Shown here: positions 40,246 through 47,391 of the stretch, in pieces
How positions within the stretch are numbered: the first letter of the stretch is position 1
Layout of the letters: each line of letters begins with the position of its first letter
Origin: Deinococcus marmoris
GTDB lineage: Bacteria; Deinococcota; Deinococci; Deinococcales; Deinococcaceae
Reading direction: 5' to 3'
DNA: 64,000 nt
NCBI RefSeq assembly: GCF_001949125.1
Contig: NZ_MSTI01000007.1
Span: 28,986 to 92,985 of the forward strand
Program-made: the position numbers and the translations under genes
Notes under the pieces: generated by a model
What the model was told of the DNA's origin: nothing
The model's database searches: none
What the model saw: the letters and a program-made list of their open reading frames with translations, nothing else

Positions 40246-40535
40246 ACGCGGGCATTCCGCCCCGCCTGCGTCTGGAAGCGGCCCTGCTGGCTGCCCTGGA
40301 CGCAGGCCCAGCCGGGCTGACAGGCGTGACCGGCAAGGCGCGCTTGCAGGTGCCTGGCTACCTGCAATTGCTGGACCACGAGACCGCCGTGCGCTCGGTC
40401 CTGCGCCGCCTGGACACCGAGGGCTGGCTGGCAGTGGAGCAGCCCGGCGCAAACCCCCGGTACTCGCTGACCCTGGCCGGGCATGACCGCCACCTCTGGC
40501 ATGTTCAACAGGGCACGCTGTGTACCCAGCCGTGA
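40242..40535 (+). CDS. small winged-helix protein
   Basis: Protein of 97 aa. TTG 40242 overlaps the preceding stop (TTGA). Residues 8-75 (LEAALLAALDAGPAGLTGVTGK...VRSVLRRLDTEGWLAVEQ) read as a winged helix. Possible transcription regulator. Confidence 0.5.
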   Translation: MNAGIPPRLRLEAALLAALDAGPAGLTGVTGKARLQVPGYLQLLDHETAVRSVLRRLDTEGWLAVEQPGANPRYSLTLAGHDRHLWHVQQGTLCTQP

Positions 40536-40990
40536 GTGGGTTGCGGCGCATCCACCTGCACCTGCCCCGGCAAAGGCTGATGAGCGTCAACGAGATGCTC
40601 CGGACGTCTGAACACAGGCGGGCGCAGGCCCGGGATCTGCTCTGCGCCCGCGTGGCCCTGGAACTGAAGCGGACTGGTCAGATGCCAGAACTGCCCCTGC
40701 GGTGTGTGGAGATCGATGTGGTGATCGCCACGCCTGCGCCGCTTGATGTGGACTCGAAATACGTGGCCCCCAAGCATCTGCTGGATTCCCTGGTGCGCCC
40801 AAAGTCCAATCTCGCCCTCTTCCGCCAGCACCGCCGTCAGAAGCGCGGCCTGTTCATCCCACTGGGCGTCATCTGGGACGACTCCGACGGTGAAGCGGGC
40901 ATGGACGGCTGCGTGCGCCGTTTCACCGTCATTCAGCAGCTCAGCATGCTGCACGCCGTCACGATCACCATCCAGGAGGTTTTGCCTTGA
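40532..40990 (+). CDS. RusA-like endonuclease
   Basis: Protein of 152 aa, GTG start (GTGA). The pattern D72-x-D74 ... K81HLLDSL (D85) ... GVIWDD (D116, D117) matches the acidic catalytic spacing of RusA Holliday-junction resolvases (DxDN-K-LLDAL-DD). Overall similarity is weak, so medium confidence. It would resolve branched phage DNA before packaging. Confidence 0.55.
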   Translation: MSGLRRIHLHLPRQRLMSVNEMLRTSEHRRAQARDLLCARVALELKRTGQMPELPLRCVEIDVVIATPAPLDVDSKYVAPKHLLDSLVRPKSNLALFRQHRRQKRGLFIPLGVIWDDSDGEAGMDGCVRRFTVIQQLSMLHAVTITIQEVLP

Positions 40991-41637
40991 ATACGCTTCC
41001 CATCGTCATTGGCGACATTCATGGACGCCTGGATCTGCTGCGCCTGGCCCTGGACCGCTTCCCGCACCGCCCGGTGGTCTTCATCGGGGATCTGGTGGAC
41101 CGTGGCTTTGAGAGTCGAGGCGTCGTGGGGCTGGTCCGCGCACTTGCCGCAGCCGGGCGCGCTCAACTCTGCCTGGGCAACCACGAGGAGATGCTGATCA
41201 CTGCCGTCCTGAAAGGCCGGGCGCGTGATCACTGGCTGGACAATGGCGGTCAGGCCACCCTTGACAGTTACGGCGGCGACTCTGCGGACCTAGAAGATGA
41301 CGCTCAGTGGCTGCTGGAACACGCCCGGCCCTGGATTCAGCGCGGGCATGTCCTGTTCGCCCATGCCATGCGCCCTGACCCCAGTGACCAGGACGAGGAC
41401 ATTCACCTGTGGGGCCGTCCCGGAGAGGCCCCGCTCCACCGCCTGCGCCCTGGCGTCTCCCATTCCGTGCATGGGCATACCCCGATGGAACGGCCCGTCA
41501 GCCTTCAGGCCCCGGACGGCACCGTGGCATGGTTCATCGATACTGGAGCCTTCCATACAGGCGTGCTGTGTGCGCTGGACACGGCGGACTGGACCCCGCA
41601 CCTGATTCGCCTTGAGGAGCAAGATGGCTCAACTTAA
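40987..41637 (+). CDS. PPP-family serine/threonine protein phosphatase
   Basis: Protein of 216 aa, TTG start (TTGA overlap). The metallophosphatase signature is complete: GDIHG (9-13), GDLVDRG (34-40), GNHEEM (64-69), HAM and GHTPMERP. Closest to lambda-type phage phosphatases. It may alter host phosphorylation. Its TAA stop lies inside operator-like site B. Confidence 0.9.
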   Translation: MNTLPIVIGDIHGRLDLLRLALDRFPHRPVVFIGDLVDRGFESRGVVGLVRALAAAGRAQLCLGNHEEMLITAVLKGRARDHWLDNGGQATLDSYGGDSADLEDDAQWLLEHARPWIQRGHVLFAHAMRPDPSDQDEDIHLWGRPGEAPLHRLRPGVSHSVHGHTPMERPVSLQAPDGTVAWFIDTGAFHTGVLCALDTADWTPHLIRLEEQDGST

Positions 41638-41648
41638 CGTTAAGCTAG
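41630..41648. promoter_or_regulatory. dispersed operator-like site B
   Basis: CAACTTAACGTTAAGCTAG with perfect 12-bp palindrome CTTAACGTTAAG at 41633-41644. It overlaps the phosphatase stop and ends 6 nt before the next ATG. Same orientation as sites A, C and D. Confidence 0.65.
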
Positions 41649-41654
41649 GACCGA

Positions 41655-42746
41655 ATGACCGCACCTGAAGCCCTCCACTCCGACACCCTGGCCCTGCTGG
41701 TGAATGAACAGCGCACCCGCAGCGCCTACCGGGGTCTGCTCCAGTACGCTGATGTGGAGCGCGAGCGGTCTGCCGCTGCCCAGGAAGCCCGCGAGGAAGC
41801 CGAGGACTGGCACAACACCCCTGAACACCTGACCTATATCGCCCGCCTGGACGCCGCCCAGCTCGCCCTCTCCGAAGCCCAGCTCGACACCCTGACCGCC
41901 GCCCGCCGCATGGCCGGAAGTGCCCCGAAGGAACACCGCGCCGAGCTGACCGAGGCCCTAGCCGCCCACGCCCTTCAGGAAGTGCAACAGCGCCCCCTCC
42001 GCGCCGCCCAGCGCTTTCAGGCCCGCCGTGAGCGCCTCTCCCCCACGCTGCCCGCCCTGGAAATCTCGCCTGCCGTGGTCACGCACCATCAGCGGCAGGA
42101 ACACAACCTGATCGCCAGGGCGCTGGTGTTCCCCATGCCCGCCCCGGCCCATGCCAGATCCAATCCGGGAGAGAACCCGGACCCCCTGACCCAGACGCTG
42201 ATCGAGTCCCACAGTCAGATGCTCAGCTCCCTGCGCCTGTGCGCCCGCTACACCAGTGCCGGACAGTGGACCCTTGCCCAGCACTACGCCGCCCAGGCAG
42301 AGGCTGGGGAGCGCGAGTACCTGCTGGCCCACGCCCGCATCACCCGCGAGCGCCGCAGCACCCTGAGAGGCCGCCACTACCAGGACGGCGACACCTTCAC
42401 ACTGGAGTTGCCCGACGGTGGGGGAGACCACGTCTTCCACCTGGACCTGTACTGGGATGACCGGGGCCTGGGCCTGACCGTGGACGCCAGCGAAGCTGGG
42501 GCCACCGAGCGGCGCACCGGCATCCGTGTGGGCGGCGGCTGGGCGAGTTTGGCTGCCTGGGTGCTGGACACCCACACCCGCATCGTGGACGAGCAGGGGG
42601 CCGGGCGCAGGCCGGATGGGGACGACGATCTGGTGTGGCGCTGGACGGATGACACGCATCTGCGTCTTAAGGACGGCATTCAGGACCGCTACCCCGGATT
42701 GATCGCCGCTCTGGAAGCTTTGCGCTGCTCGCTGACTCCGATTTAG
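41655..42746 (+). CDS. hypothetical protein
   Basis: Protein of 363 aa. Helical N-terminal two-thirds with charged coiled-coil character (DVERERSAAAQEAREEAEDW), then a beta-rich C-terminal domain (DGDTFTLELPDGGGDHVFHLDLYWDDRG). The ATG follows site B closely (AGGA as ribosome-binding site). No motif recognised. Last gene before the late promoter. Confidence 0.6.
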   Translation: MTAPEALHSDTLALLVNEQRTRSAYRGLLQYADVERERSAAAQEAREEAEDWHNTPEHLTYIARLDAAQLALSEAQLDTLTAARRMAGSAPKEHRAELTEALAAHALQEVQQRPLRAAQRFQARRERLSPTLPALEISPAVVTHHQRQEHNLIARALVFPMPAPAHARSNPGENPDPLTQTLIESHSQMLSSLRLCARYTSAGQWTLAQHYAAQAEAGEREYLLAHARITRERRSTLRGRHYQDGDTFTLELPDGGGDHVFHLDLYWDDRGLGLTVDASEAGATERRTGIRVGGGWASLAAWVLDTHTRIVDEQGAGRRPDGDDDLVWRWTDDTHLRLKDGIQDRYPGLIAALEALRCSLTPI

Positions 42747-42765
42747 CGCTTTGGCAGAGCGTGCG

Positions 42766-42794
42766 TTGACAATTCTGGCGGAATGCCGTACTTT
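42766..42794 (+). promoter_or_regulatory. late-operon promoter
   Basis: TTGACA (42766-42771), 17-bp spacer, TACTTT (42789-42794): the best sigma-70-type promoter found in the window. It lies upstream of the terminase-capsid-tail genes. Transcription would start near 42801, inside a degenerate operator-like site (42795-42810). Confidence 0.75.
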
Positions 42795-42810
42795 GAACTT
42801 ATCGTCTCGC
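42795..42810. promoter_or_regulatory. degenerate operator-like site E at the late promoter start
   Basis: GAACTTATCGTCTCGC matches site C (GAACTTAACGTCAAGC) at 13 of 16 positions and covers the predicted transcription start. Suggests that the protein binding sites A-D also controls late transcription. Confidence 0.4.
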
Positions 42811-42835
42811 TTTGACTCTGAATCTCGCCCAGCCG

Positions 42836-42859
42836 CCGCCCTTCACTGGGCGGTTTTTT
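42836..42859 (+). terminator. terminator in the late leader
   Basis: CCGCCC-TTCACT-GGGCGG followed by TTTTTT: a canonical intrinsic terminator about 35-60 nt after the promoter start and before the first late gene. This is the layout of an antiterminator-controlled late promoter such as lambda pR'-tR'. Confidence 0.8.
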
Positions 42860-42880
42860 CATGCCTTCCCAGGGGGTGTC

Positions 42881-43105
42881 ATGCCCAGACCAGACCGCCC
42901 GTCCATCGACTTCTGGGCCAGTGTGCCGCACCTGTTCAGCCTGTCCGCCTGGCGCATGCACCTGCGGACGCGGCCCTGGGGCTGGTTGAGCCATGTCAAC
43001 GAGTGGTGTGCTGGTCAGGTGGCTGATCTGCCGCCCGAATACGAGCTGGCCTTCGCCGAGGAATACGCATTCAAGAAGACGCGGCCCTGGCTGCAAAAGC
43101 CCTGA
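42881..43105 (+). CDS. small hypothetical protein, first late gene
   Basis: Protein of 74 aa, start ATG 42881 with AGGGGGTG ribosome-binding site. Trp-rich, helical. No motif. Its stop lies inside site C. Confidence 0.5.
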   Translation: MPRPDRPSIDFWASVPHLFSLSAWRMHLRTRPWGWLSHVNEWCAGQVADLPPEYELAFAEEYAFKKTRPWLQKP

Positions 43106-43122
43106 ACTTAACGTCAAGCTAG
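43104..43122. promoter_or_regulatory. dispersed operator-like site C
   Basis: GAACTTAACGTCAAGCTAG, one or two changes from sites B and D. It begins at the stop of the upstream gene and its AGGAG end supplies the ribosome-binding site of the next. Confidence 0.6.
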
Positions 43123-43131
43123 GAGCCACCT

Positions 43132-43464
43132 TTGAAAACCCACGCTGTCCAGTACGCCGACGGGCGAGAGGGCCTGTCCTTCCGCTGTGAGGGTTGCGGC
43201 GGCTACCACACGGTCATCGTCAAAGGTCCGGGAGCGTGGACCTGGAACGGAGACACCGAGAGGCCGGTCTTCTCGCCCTCCGTACTCGTTGTCGGTGGCA
43301 ACGCAGAAGGGGAGACCCGTTGCCACTCGTTCGTGGGCTGCAACGGTGCCCAGCCGGGGGAGATCATCTTCCTGTCCGATTGCACGCACGCCCTCGCAAG
43401 CCAGGTCAGGCCGCTTCCTGAATGGACGTGGCCTCCTGACCTGGAGTCACAAGGAGAACCATGA
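43132..43464 (+). CDS. DUF6527-like phage protein
   Basis: Protein of 110 aa, TTG start. CEGCGGYH, WTWNGDTERPVFSPSVLV, CHSFVGCNG and FLSDCTHALASQ fit a conserved phage family (DUF6527 type) with clustered Cys/His for zinc. Often found near terminase genes. Role unknown. Confidence 0.65.
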   Translation: MKTHAVQYADGREGLSFRCEGCGGYHTVIVKGPGAWTWNGDTERPVFSPSVLVVGGNAEGETRCHSFVGCNGAQPGEIIFLSDCTHALASQVRPLPEWTWPPDLESQGEP

Positions 43465-43799
43465 ATCAAGCCCCCTCTATCGGCAGAATCGTTCATTACG
43501 TCCTTGCTAACGGCGATCACCGTGCCGCAACAGTGGTGAATTGCTGGCCTAGCCCTGATCCCGTACAGGCAGGCATCGCCAACCTCACGGTGCATCTGGA
43601 CGGCTGCAATGATCTCCAGAACGCCCGCTCCAGTGACGCTGCTTTCGGGGGTGAACCGGTGTTTCCTGGCTTCTGCAAGCCGGACCTCGTACCGTCCAGC
43701 GCCTCGGCTTCGTACCCCGGCGTCCTCACGGTGGGCAGCGCCAAGCAGGACGAGGACACGAAGGCTGTCGGCACCTGGCATTGGCCTGAACGGGCCTAA
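43461..43799 (+). CDS. hypothetical phage protein
   Basis: Protein of 112 aa. Begins APSIGRIVHYVLANGDHRAATVVNCW, a small beta-barrel pattern seen in many phage proteins. ATGA overlap with the previous gene; its TAA stop lies in site D. Confidence 0.6.
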   Translation: MNQAPSIGRIVHYVLANGDHRAATVVNCWPSPDPVQAGIANLTVHLDGCNDLQNARSSDAAFGGEPVFPGFCKPDLVPSSASASYPGVLTVGSAKQDEDTKAVGTWHWPERA

Positions 43800-43813
43800 C
43801 TTAACGTTAAGCC
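43798..43813. promoter_or_regulatory. dispersed operator-like site D
   Basis: AACTTAACGTTAAGCC with the perfect palindrome CTTAACGTTAAG (43800-43811), 24 nt before the small terminase start. Confidence 0.65.
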
Positions 43814-43836
43814 ACACCTGTAGGAGGTGATCCCGG

Positions 43837-44328
43837 TTGCCCGAATCCAAGAAGAAGACCGCCGGGAAGCCGGTGCCCAAGCGGAAGGTCAAGCCTCCCC
43901 GCAGGAGTTATACGGACGAGGAACGCGCCGTCATCCTCGCCCTGCTGGCGGCCAACGGGCACAACCTCAGCCGCACCGAACGCGAGACAGGTGTAGCGAG
44001 ATCGACACTGATGCGGTGGGCAGAAAACCCACCCGACGCTACAGGTGGCGCATCAACAATCGCCGCCCTTAAAACCGAGATCCAGGAATCCTACCTGGCC
44101 AAGGCCAAGCGCGCCCGAGAGGTGCTGCTCGACCGGATGATCAAGGTGGCTGCTGATGAGCGGGACCTGTTCAAGATTTCCGGCGCATTCAAGATCGTGT
44201 CTGACGCCACGGGCGAGGAGGAGGTCAACCATGCTCTCGCCACTCGAATTGGCCAGACTCAAACCCAGGCAGCGCCGAGCATGGAAACTGCTCGAACTGC
44301 TGGAAGCCCAGACCCCGCCCTCAATTGA
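43837..44328 (+). CDS. small terminase-like protein
   Basis: Protein of 163 aa, TTG start with a full anti-16S match (AGGAGGTGATC). After a basic tail, YTDEERAVILALLAANGHNLSRTERETGVARSTLMRWAENP is a helix-turn-helix typical of small terminase subunits, followed by helical oligomerisation segments. It overlaps the large terminase by 98 bp. It would recognise the packaging site. Confidence 0.7.
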   Translation: MPESKKKTAGKPVPKRKVKPPRRSYTDEERAVILALLAANGHNLSRTERETGVARSTLMRWAENPPDATGGASTIAALKTEIQESYLAKAKRAREVLLDRMIKVAADERDLFKISGAFKIVSDATGEEEVNHALATRIGQTQTQAAPSMETARTAGSPDPALN

Positions 44329-45880
44329 GCGGCCCCTGGGTGACGGCCTGCCCGCCCCTGGAGAGCCGCTGCCCTGGCTTCAAGCGCTGTTCCCCCGCAC
44401 GTACACCCAGCCGCTGGCCGAGTACCATACCGAGTTCTGGGAGCGCGTCTGGCGGATGAAGCCCAACCAGAGCGCCACCGAGTTCTACGTGTGGCCGCGC
44501 GGCTTCTCCAAGACCACCAACGCCGAACGCGCCGTGATCCGGCTGGCGGCGGCAGGCTTCCGCTACATCCTCTATGTCAAGGAAACGCAGGACCAGGCCG
44601 ATGACGCCGTGCAGAACATCGGCGCAGTCCTCGAATCGCCAGAAGTCGAGCGCTACTATCCCTTGCTCTCCCAGCGCAGCGTCAACCGCTTCGGCAACAG
44701 CAAGGGCTGGCGGCGTGACCGTATGCGGACTGCTTCCGGGGTGGTGGTGGACGCCGCCGGACTGGACGTCAGCGTGCGCGGCCTGCTGCTGGAAGGCGCG
44801 CGGCCCGACGTGATCATCCTCGACGATCTGGACGCCAAAGAAGACACCATGCGGACCACCGAGAAGAAGATCCGCACGATCACCTCCAGCATCATTCCAG
44901 CCGGTGCGCCCAACCGCGTGATCCTCGGCCTCCAGAACATCATCAACCCGCACGGCGTCTTCACCCGCCTCGCGGACCTCTGCCCGGACCACCCCGCCGA
45001 CTTCCTGATGGACCGCTTCGTGTCCGGCCCCTGGCCCGCCGTGCGCGGTCTGGAATTTGCGCAGGCAGGCTCGAACGAACACGGCAGACCGATCTACCGG
45101 ATCACGGCAGGGGAGAGCACCTGGCCCCAGGCGCGGCCTCTGGCCATGCTGGAAGCGGAACTCAACCAGATGGGGCCGACGCAGTTCATCGAGGAAAAGC
45201 AGAACGAGGTGGGCGCGCTGGAGGGCAGCCTCTACGCCAACTTCAGCCTGCAAAGCCTGCTGATCGACGAGCCGCCTCTGGAAGACTTCGAGGACATCAT
45301 CGTGGTCTGTGATCCCGCCGTGACCGCCACGGACAAGAGCGACAGCAACGGCATCCGCGTGGGAGGCCGCCTGCCCAATCGGCTGATCGTGGGCCTGTAC
45401 TCCTGGGAAGGGCGCGACACCGTGGACGGCATGCTCACCCGCGCGCTGGTCAAGGCCGTGGAATACGGAGCCAGCCGCGTGGCCCTGGAAAGCAACCAGG
45501 GCGGCGACATCTGGATCACGGCCTACGACGCCACCTGGAACCATCTGGTCCAGTCCGACGATTACCCCAGCATCACGCTGCAAACCCGCAAGCCCCGGCT
45601 GGAGCAGGTCAAGGCCAGCACGGCCACCGGGGGCAAGCGGGAGCGCTGGCAGGTCACCCTCGGCGCACGCGAGCGCGGGGAGTTCAAGGAAGTGCGCGGC
45701 ACCCACGGGGTGCTGTTCTCCGCCCTGGAACGCCTGCCCGAATTCAAACCCTTCGACATCGCGGACGCGGACAGTTGGCTTGAACGCATCCTGTCCCAGC
45801 CAGCCGCTGCCTCTCAGGGCACCGTCGTCAACGCCGTGACCACCCTCAACACCCTCAGCCGCCTGGCACGAAGGAGGTGA
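44231..45880 (+). CDS. terL: terminase large subunit
   Basis: Protein of 549 aa, GAGGAGGT ribosome-binding site before ATG 44231. ATPase: Walker A-like WPRGFSKTT (88-96), Walker B VIILDDLDAKED (194-205). Nuclease: VCDPAVTATDKSD (D361) and a later acidic cluster (DIADADSW). It translocates and cuts DNA during packaging. The large frame on the opposite strand is a shadow. Confidence 0.9.
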   Translation: MLSPLELARLKPRQRRAWKLLELLEAQTPPSIERPLGDGLPAPGEPLPWLQALFPRTYTQPLAEYHTEFWERVWRMKPNQSATEFYVWPRGFSKTTNAERAVIRLAAAGFRYILYVKETQDQADDAVQNIGAVLESPEVERYYPLLSQRSVNRFGNSKGWRRDRMRTASGVVVDAAGLDVSVRGLLLEGARPDVIILDDLDAKEDTMRTTEKKIRTITSSIIPAGAPNRVILGLQNIINPHGVFTRLADLCPDHPADFLMDRFVSGPWPAVRGLEFAQAGSNEHGRPIYRITAGESTWPQARPLAMLEAELNQMGPTQFIEEKQNEVGALEGSLYANFSLQSLLIDEPPLEDFEDIIVVCDPAVTATDKSDSNGIRVGGRLPNRLIVGLYSWEGRDTVDGMLTRALVKAVEYGASRVALESNQGGDIWITAYDATWNHLVQSDDYPSITLQTRKPRLEQVKASTATGGKRERWQVTLGARERGEFKEVRGTHGVLFSALERLPEFKPFDIADADSWLERILSQPAAASQGTVVNAVTTLNTLSRLARRR

Positions 45881-45886
45881 TCCACC

Positions 45887-47383
45887 ATCGGACGCATGAA
45901 TGACCTCTGGGCGGCCCTGAACACGCCGCTCACCCTCGGCCCCCGCGCCTCGCCCCCACCGCCCACCCAGGGACCCAACGCCGCTGCCGCTGCCCTCCGG
46001 GGCGCACGCAACAGCGGGCTGGGCCGCCACTCCTCCCCCGGACTGGAAGCGGGCTTCGGCTCCACCCTGGTCCGCCTGGAAGGCACCTTCCCCGGCTACC
46101 CGGCAGACTCCCGCCGCCGCGTGATCCGCCTGATGCGCTGGCTCACCCAGCGCGACGAGGATATGAACGGCAGCCTCAGAGACCAGATCGCCATCGCCAA
46201 TCCCGGCCACTCCCTTGAGTTTGTGGGCGGGAAGCGGGCCGTGCAGGCCGCCCAGCAGGAAATCCAGGCGTTCGCCGAACGGGTCTTTCCCGAGGGCGGC
46301 GGGCTGGACGGCCTGAACAACAACCAGGTGGGGGAGATCGTCCGCACCGGGGCCACCAGCCTGGAGTGGTACGCGCTGGCCTCCCGCCGGGGCGTGGAGA
46401 ACGTCGCCGTGGTTCCGGCAGAAGACATCTTCATCCGCCGCACCGAGTCCGGCCTGCTCTACGAGCAGCAGGCCCTGAGCGCGGAACCGGTGGAACTGCC
46501 GGGCCTCACCTACCGCTACCTGCCGATCCTGACCGACGGCGCGGACCCGTACGGCATCCCGCTGTTTATCGCGGCGCTGGAGAGTGCCGAGCGCAAGGTG
46601 CGGCTGACCGAGAGCGTGGACCGGGTGGTGGACATGATGCGCGTCCTCGCGTTCGTCTCCGCCACCTTCCCGGAGCCGACGCCCGAGCAGTTGGGGCTGA
46701 ACTCCCGGATGGATCCGGCCTTCGAGACCCTGACCGCCGCGTACTACGAGCAGGCCGCCGCGCTGGTGTACGACAACGCGCCGCGTGGCCTGTTCGTGGG
46801 GCCGACGGGCAGCGAGGTCAAGGTCACCAACCTGACCCAGTCGCTGGCCGGTCTCCCAGACCTGATGCTGGAGAACAACCGCCGCCTGTGGACGAGCACC
46901 CGCACCCTGCCCTTCCTGCGCGGTCACCTCGACGGCGCAACCGAAGCGCTGGCGAGGGTGGCCTACCCGATGGTGGAAGCCGAGGCCGCCAACATCCAGA
47001 TGGTCCTGGCCCGGCAGCTCGAACACGGCCTGAACCTGCACCTGCGCCTCAAGGGCATTCCCGCCCAGGTGTGGGTGCGCTTCGGTTCGGCAGAGAGCGC
47101 ATTCGCCCTGTCCCAGGCCCAGACCGAGTACACCCGCATGCAGACCGATCAACTCGGCAAGCAGGTGTTCGGCGACGGCTGGTGGAGCAAGGCCGCCCAG
47201 CGCTGGGACATCGCCGAGGGGGATGCCAAGCAGGCCCCGGAATGGTGGCAGGGCACGGTGCCCGCCCCCCCGAACCTGCCCCTGCTGAACGGCGACACCG
47301 CCGCCCGAAGCGCCCTGACCTATGACCGGCAGGCGCGGCGCTACCGCGTCAGCCTGCCCATCACCGACATCCGCACCGCCTAG
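45887..47383 (+). CDS. portal protein, possible ATC start
   Basis: About 495-498 aa. The perfect ribosome-binding site AAGGAGGTGATCC lies 9 nt before ATC 45887 and 18 nt before the first ATG (45896), whereas the TerS gene has the same site 9 nt before TTG. ATC may therefore be the true start. Portal identity comes from length, position, and the segments RLMRWLTQRDEDMNGSLRDQIA and GLDGLNNNQVGEIVRTGATSLEWYALASRR typical of DUF935-like or SPP1-like portals. Confidence 0.75.
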   Translation: MGRMNDLWAALNTPLTLGPRASPPPPTQGPNAAAAALRGARNSGLGRHSSPGLEAGFGSTLVRLEGTFPGYPADSRRRVIRLMRWLTQRDEDMNGSLRDQIAIANPGHSLEFVGGKRAVQAAQQEIQAFAERVFPEGGGLDGLNNNQVGEIVRTGATSLEWYALASRRGVENVAVVPAEDIFIRRTESGLLYEQQALSAEPVELPGLTYRYLPILTDGADPYGIPLFIAALESAERKVRLTESVDRVVDMMRVLAFVSATFPEPTPEQLGLNSRMDPAFETLTAAYYEQAAALVYDNAPRGLFVGPTGSEVKVTNLTQSLAGLPDLMLENNRRLWTSTRTLPFLRGHLDGATEALARVAYPMVEAEAANIQMVLARQLEHGLNLHLRLKGIPAQVWVRFGSAESAFALSQAQTEYTRMQTDQLGKQVFGDGWWSKAAQRWDIAEGDAKQAPEWWQGTVPAPPNLPLLNGDTAARSALTYDRQARRYRVSLPITDIRTA

Positions 47384-47391
47384 GAGGCTAC

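Noticed and set aside
44321..47152. 943-codon open frame on the minus strand
   Set aside because: It is the complement of terminase and portal genes in high-GC DNA; composition is His/Gly/Val-rich and it has no domain or ribosome-binding site.
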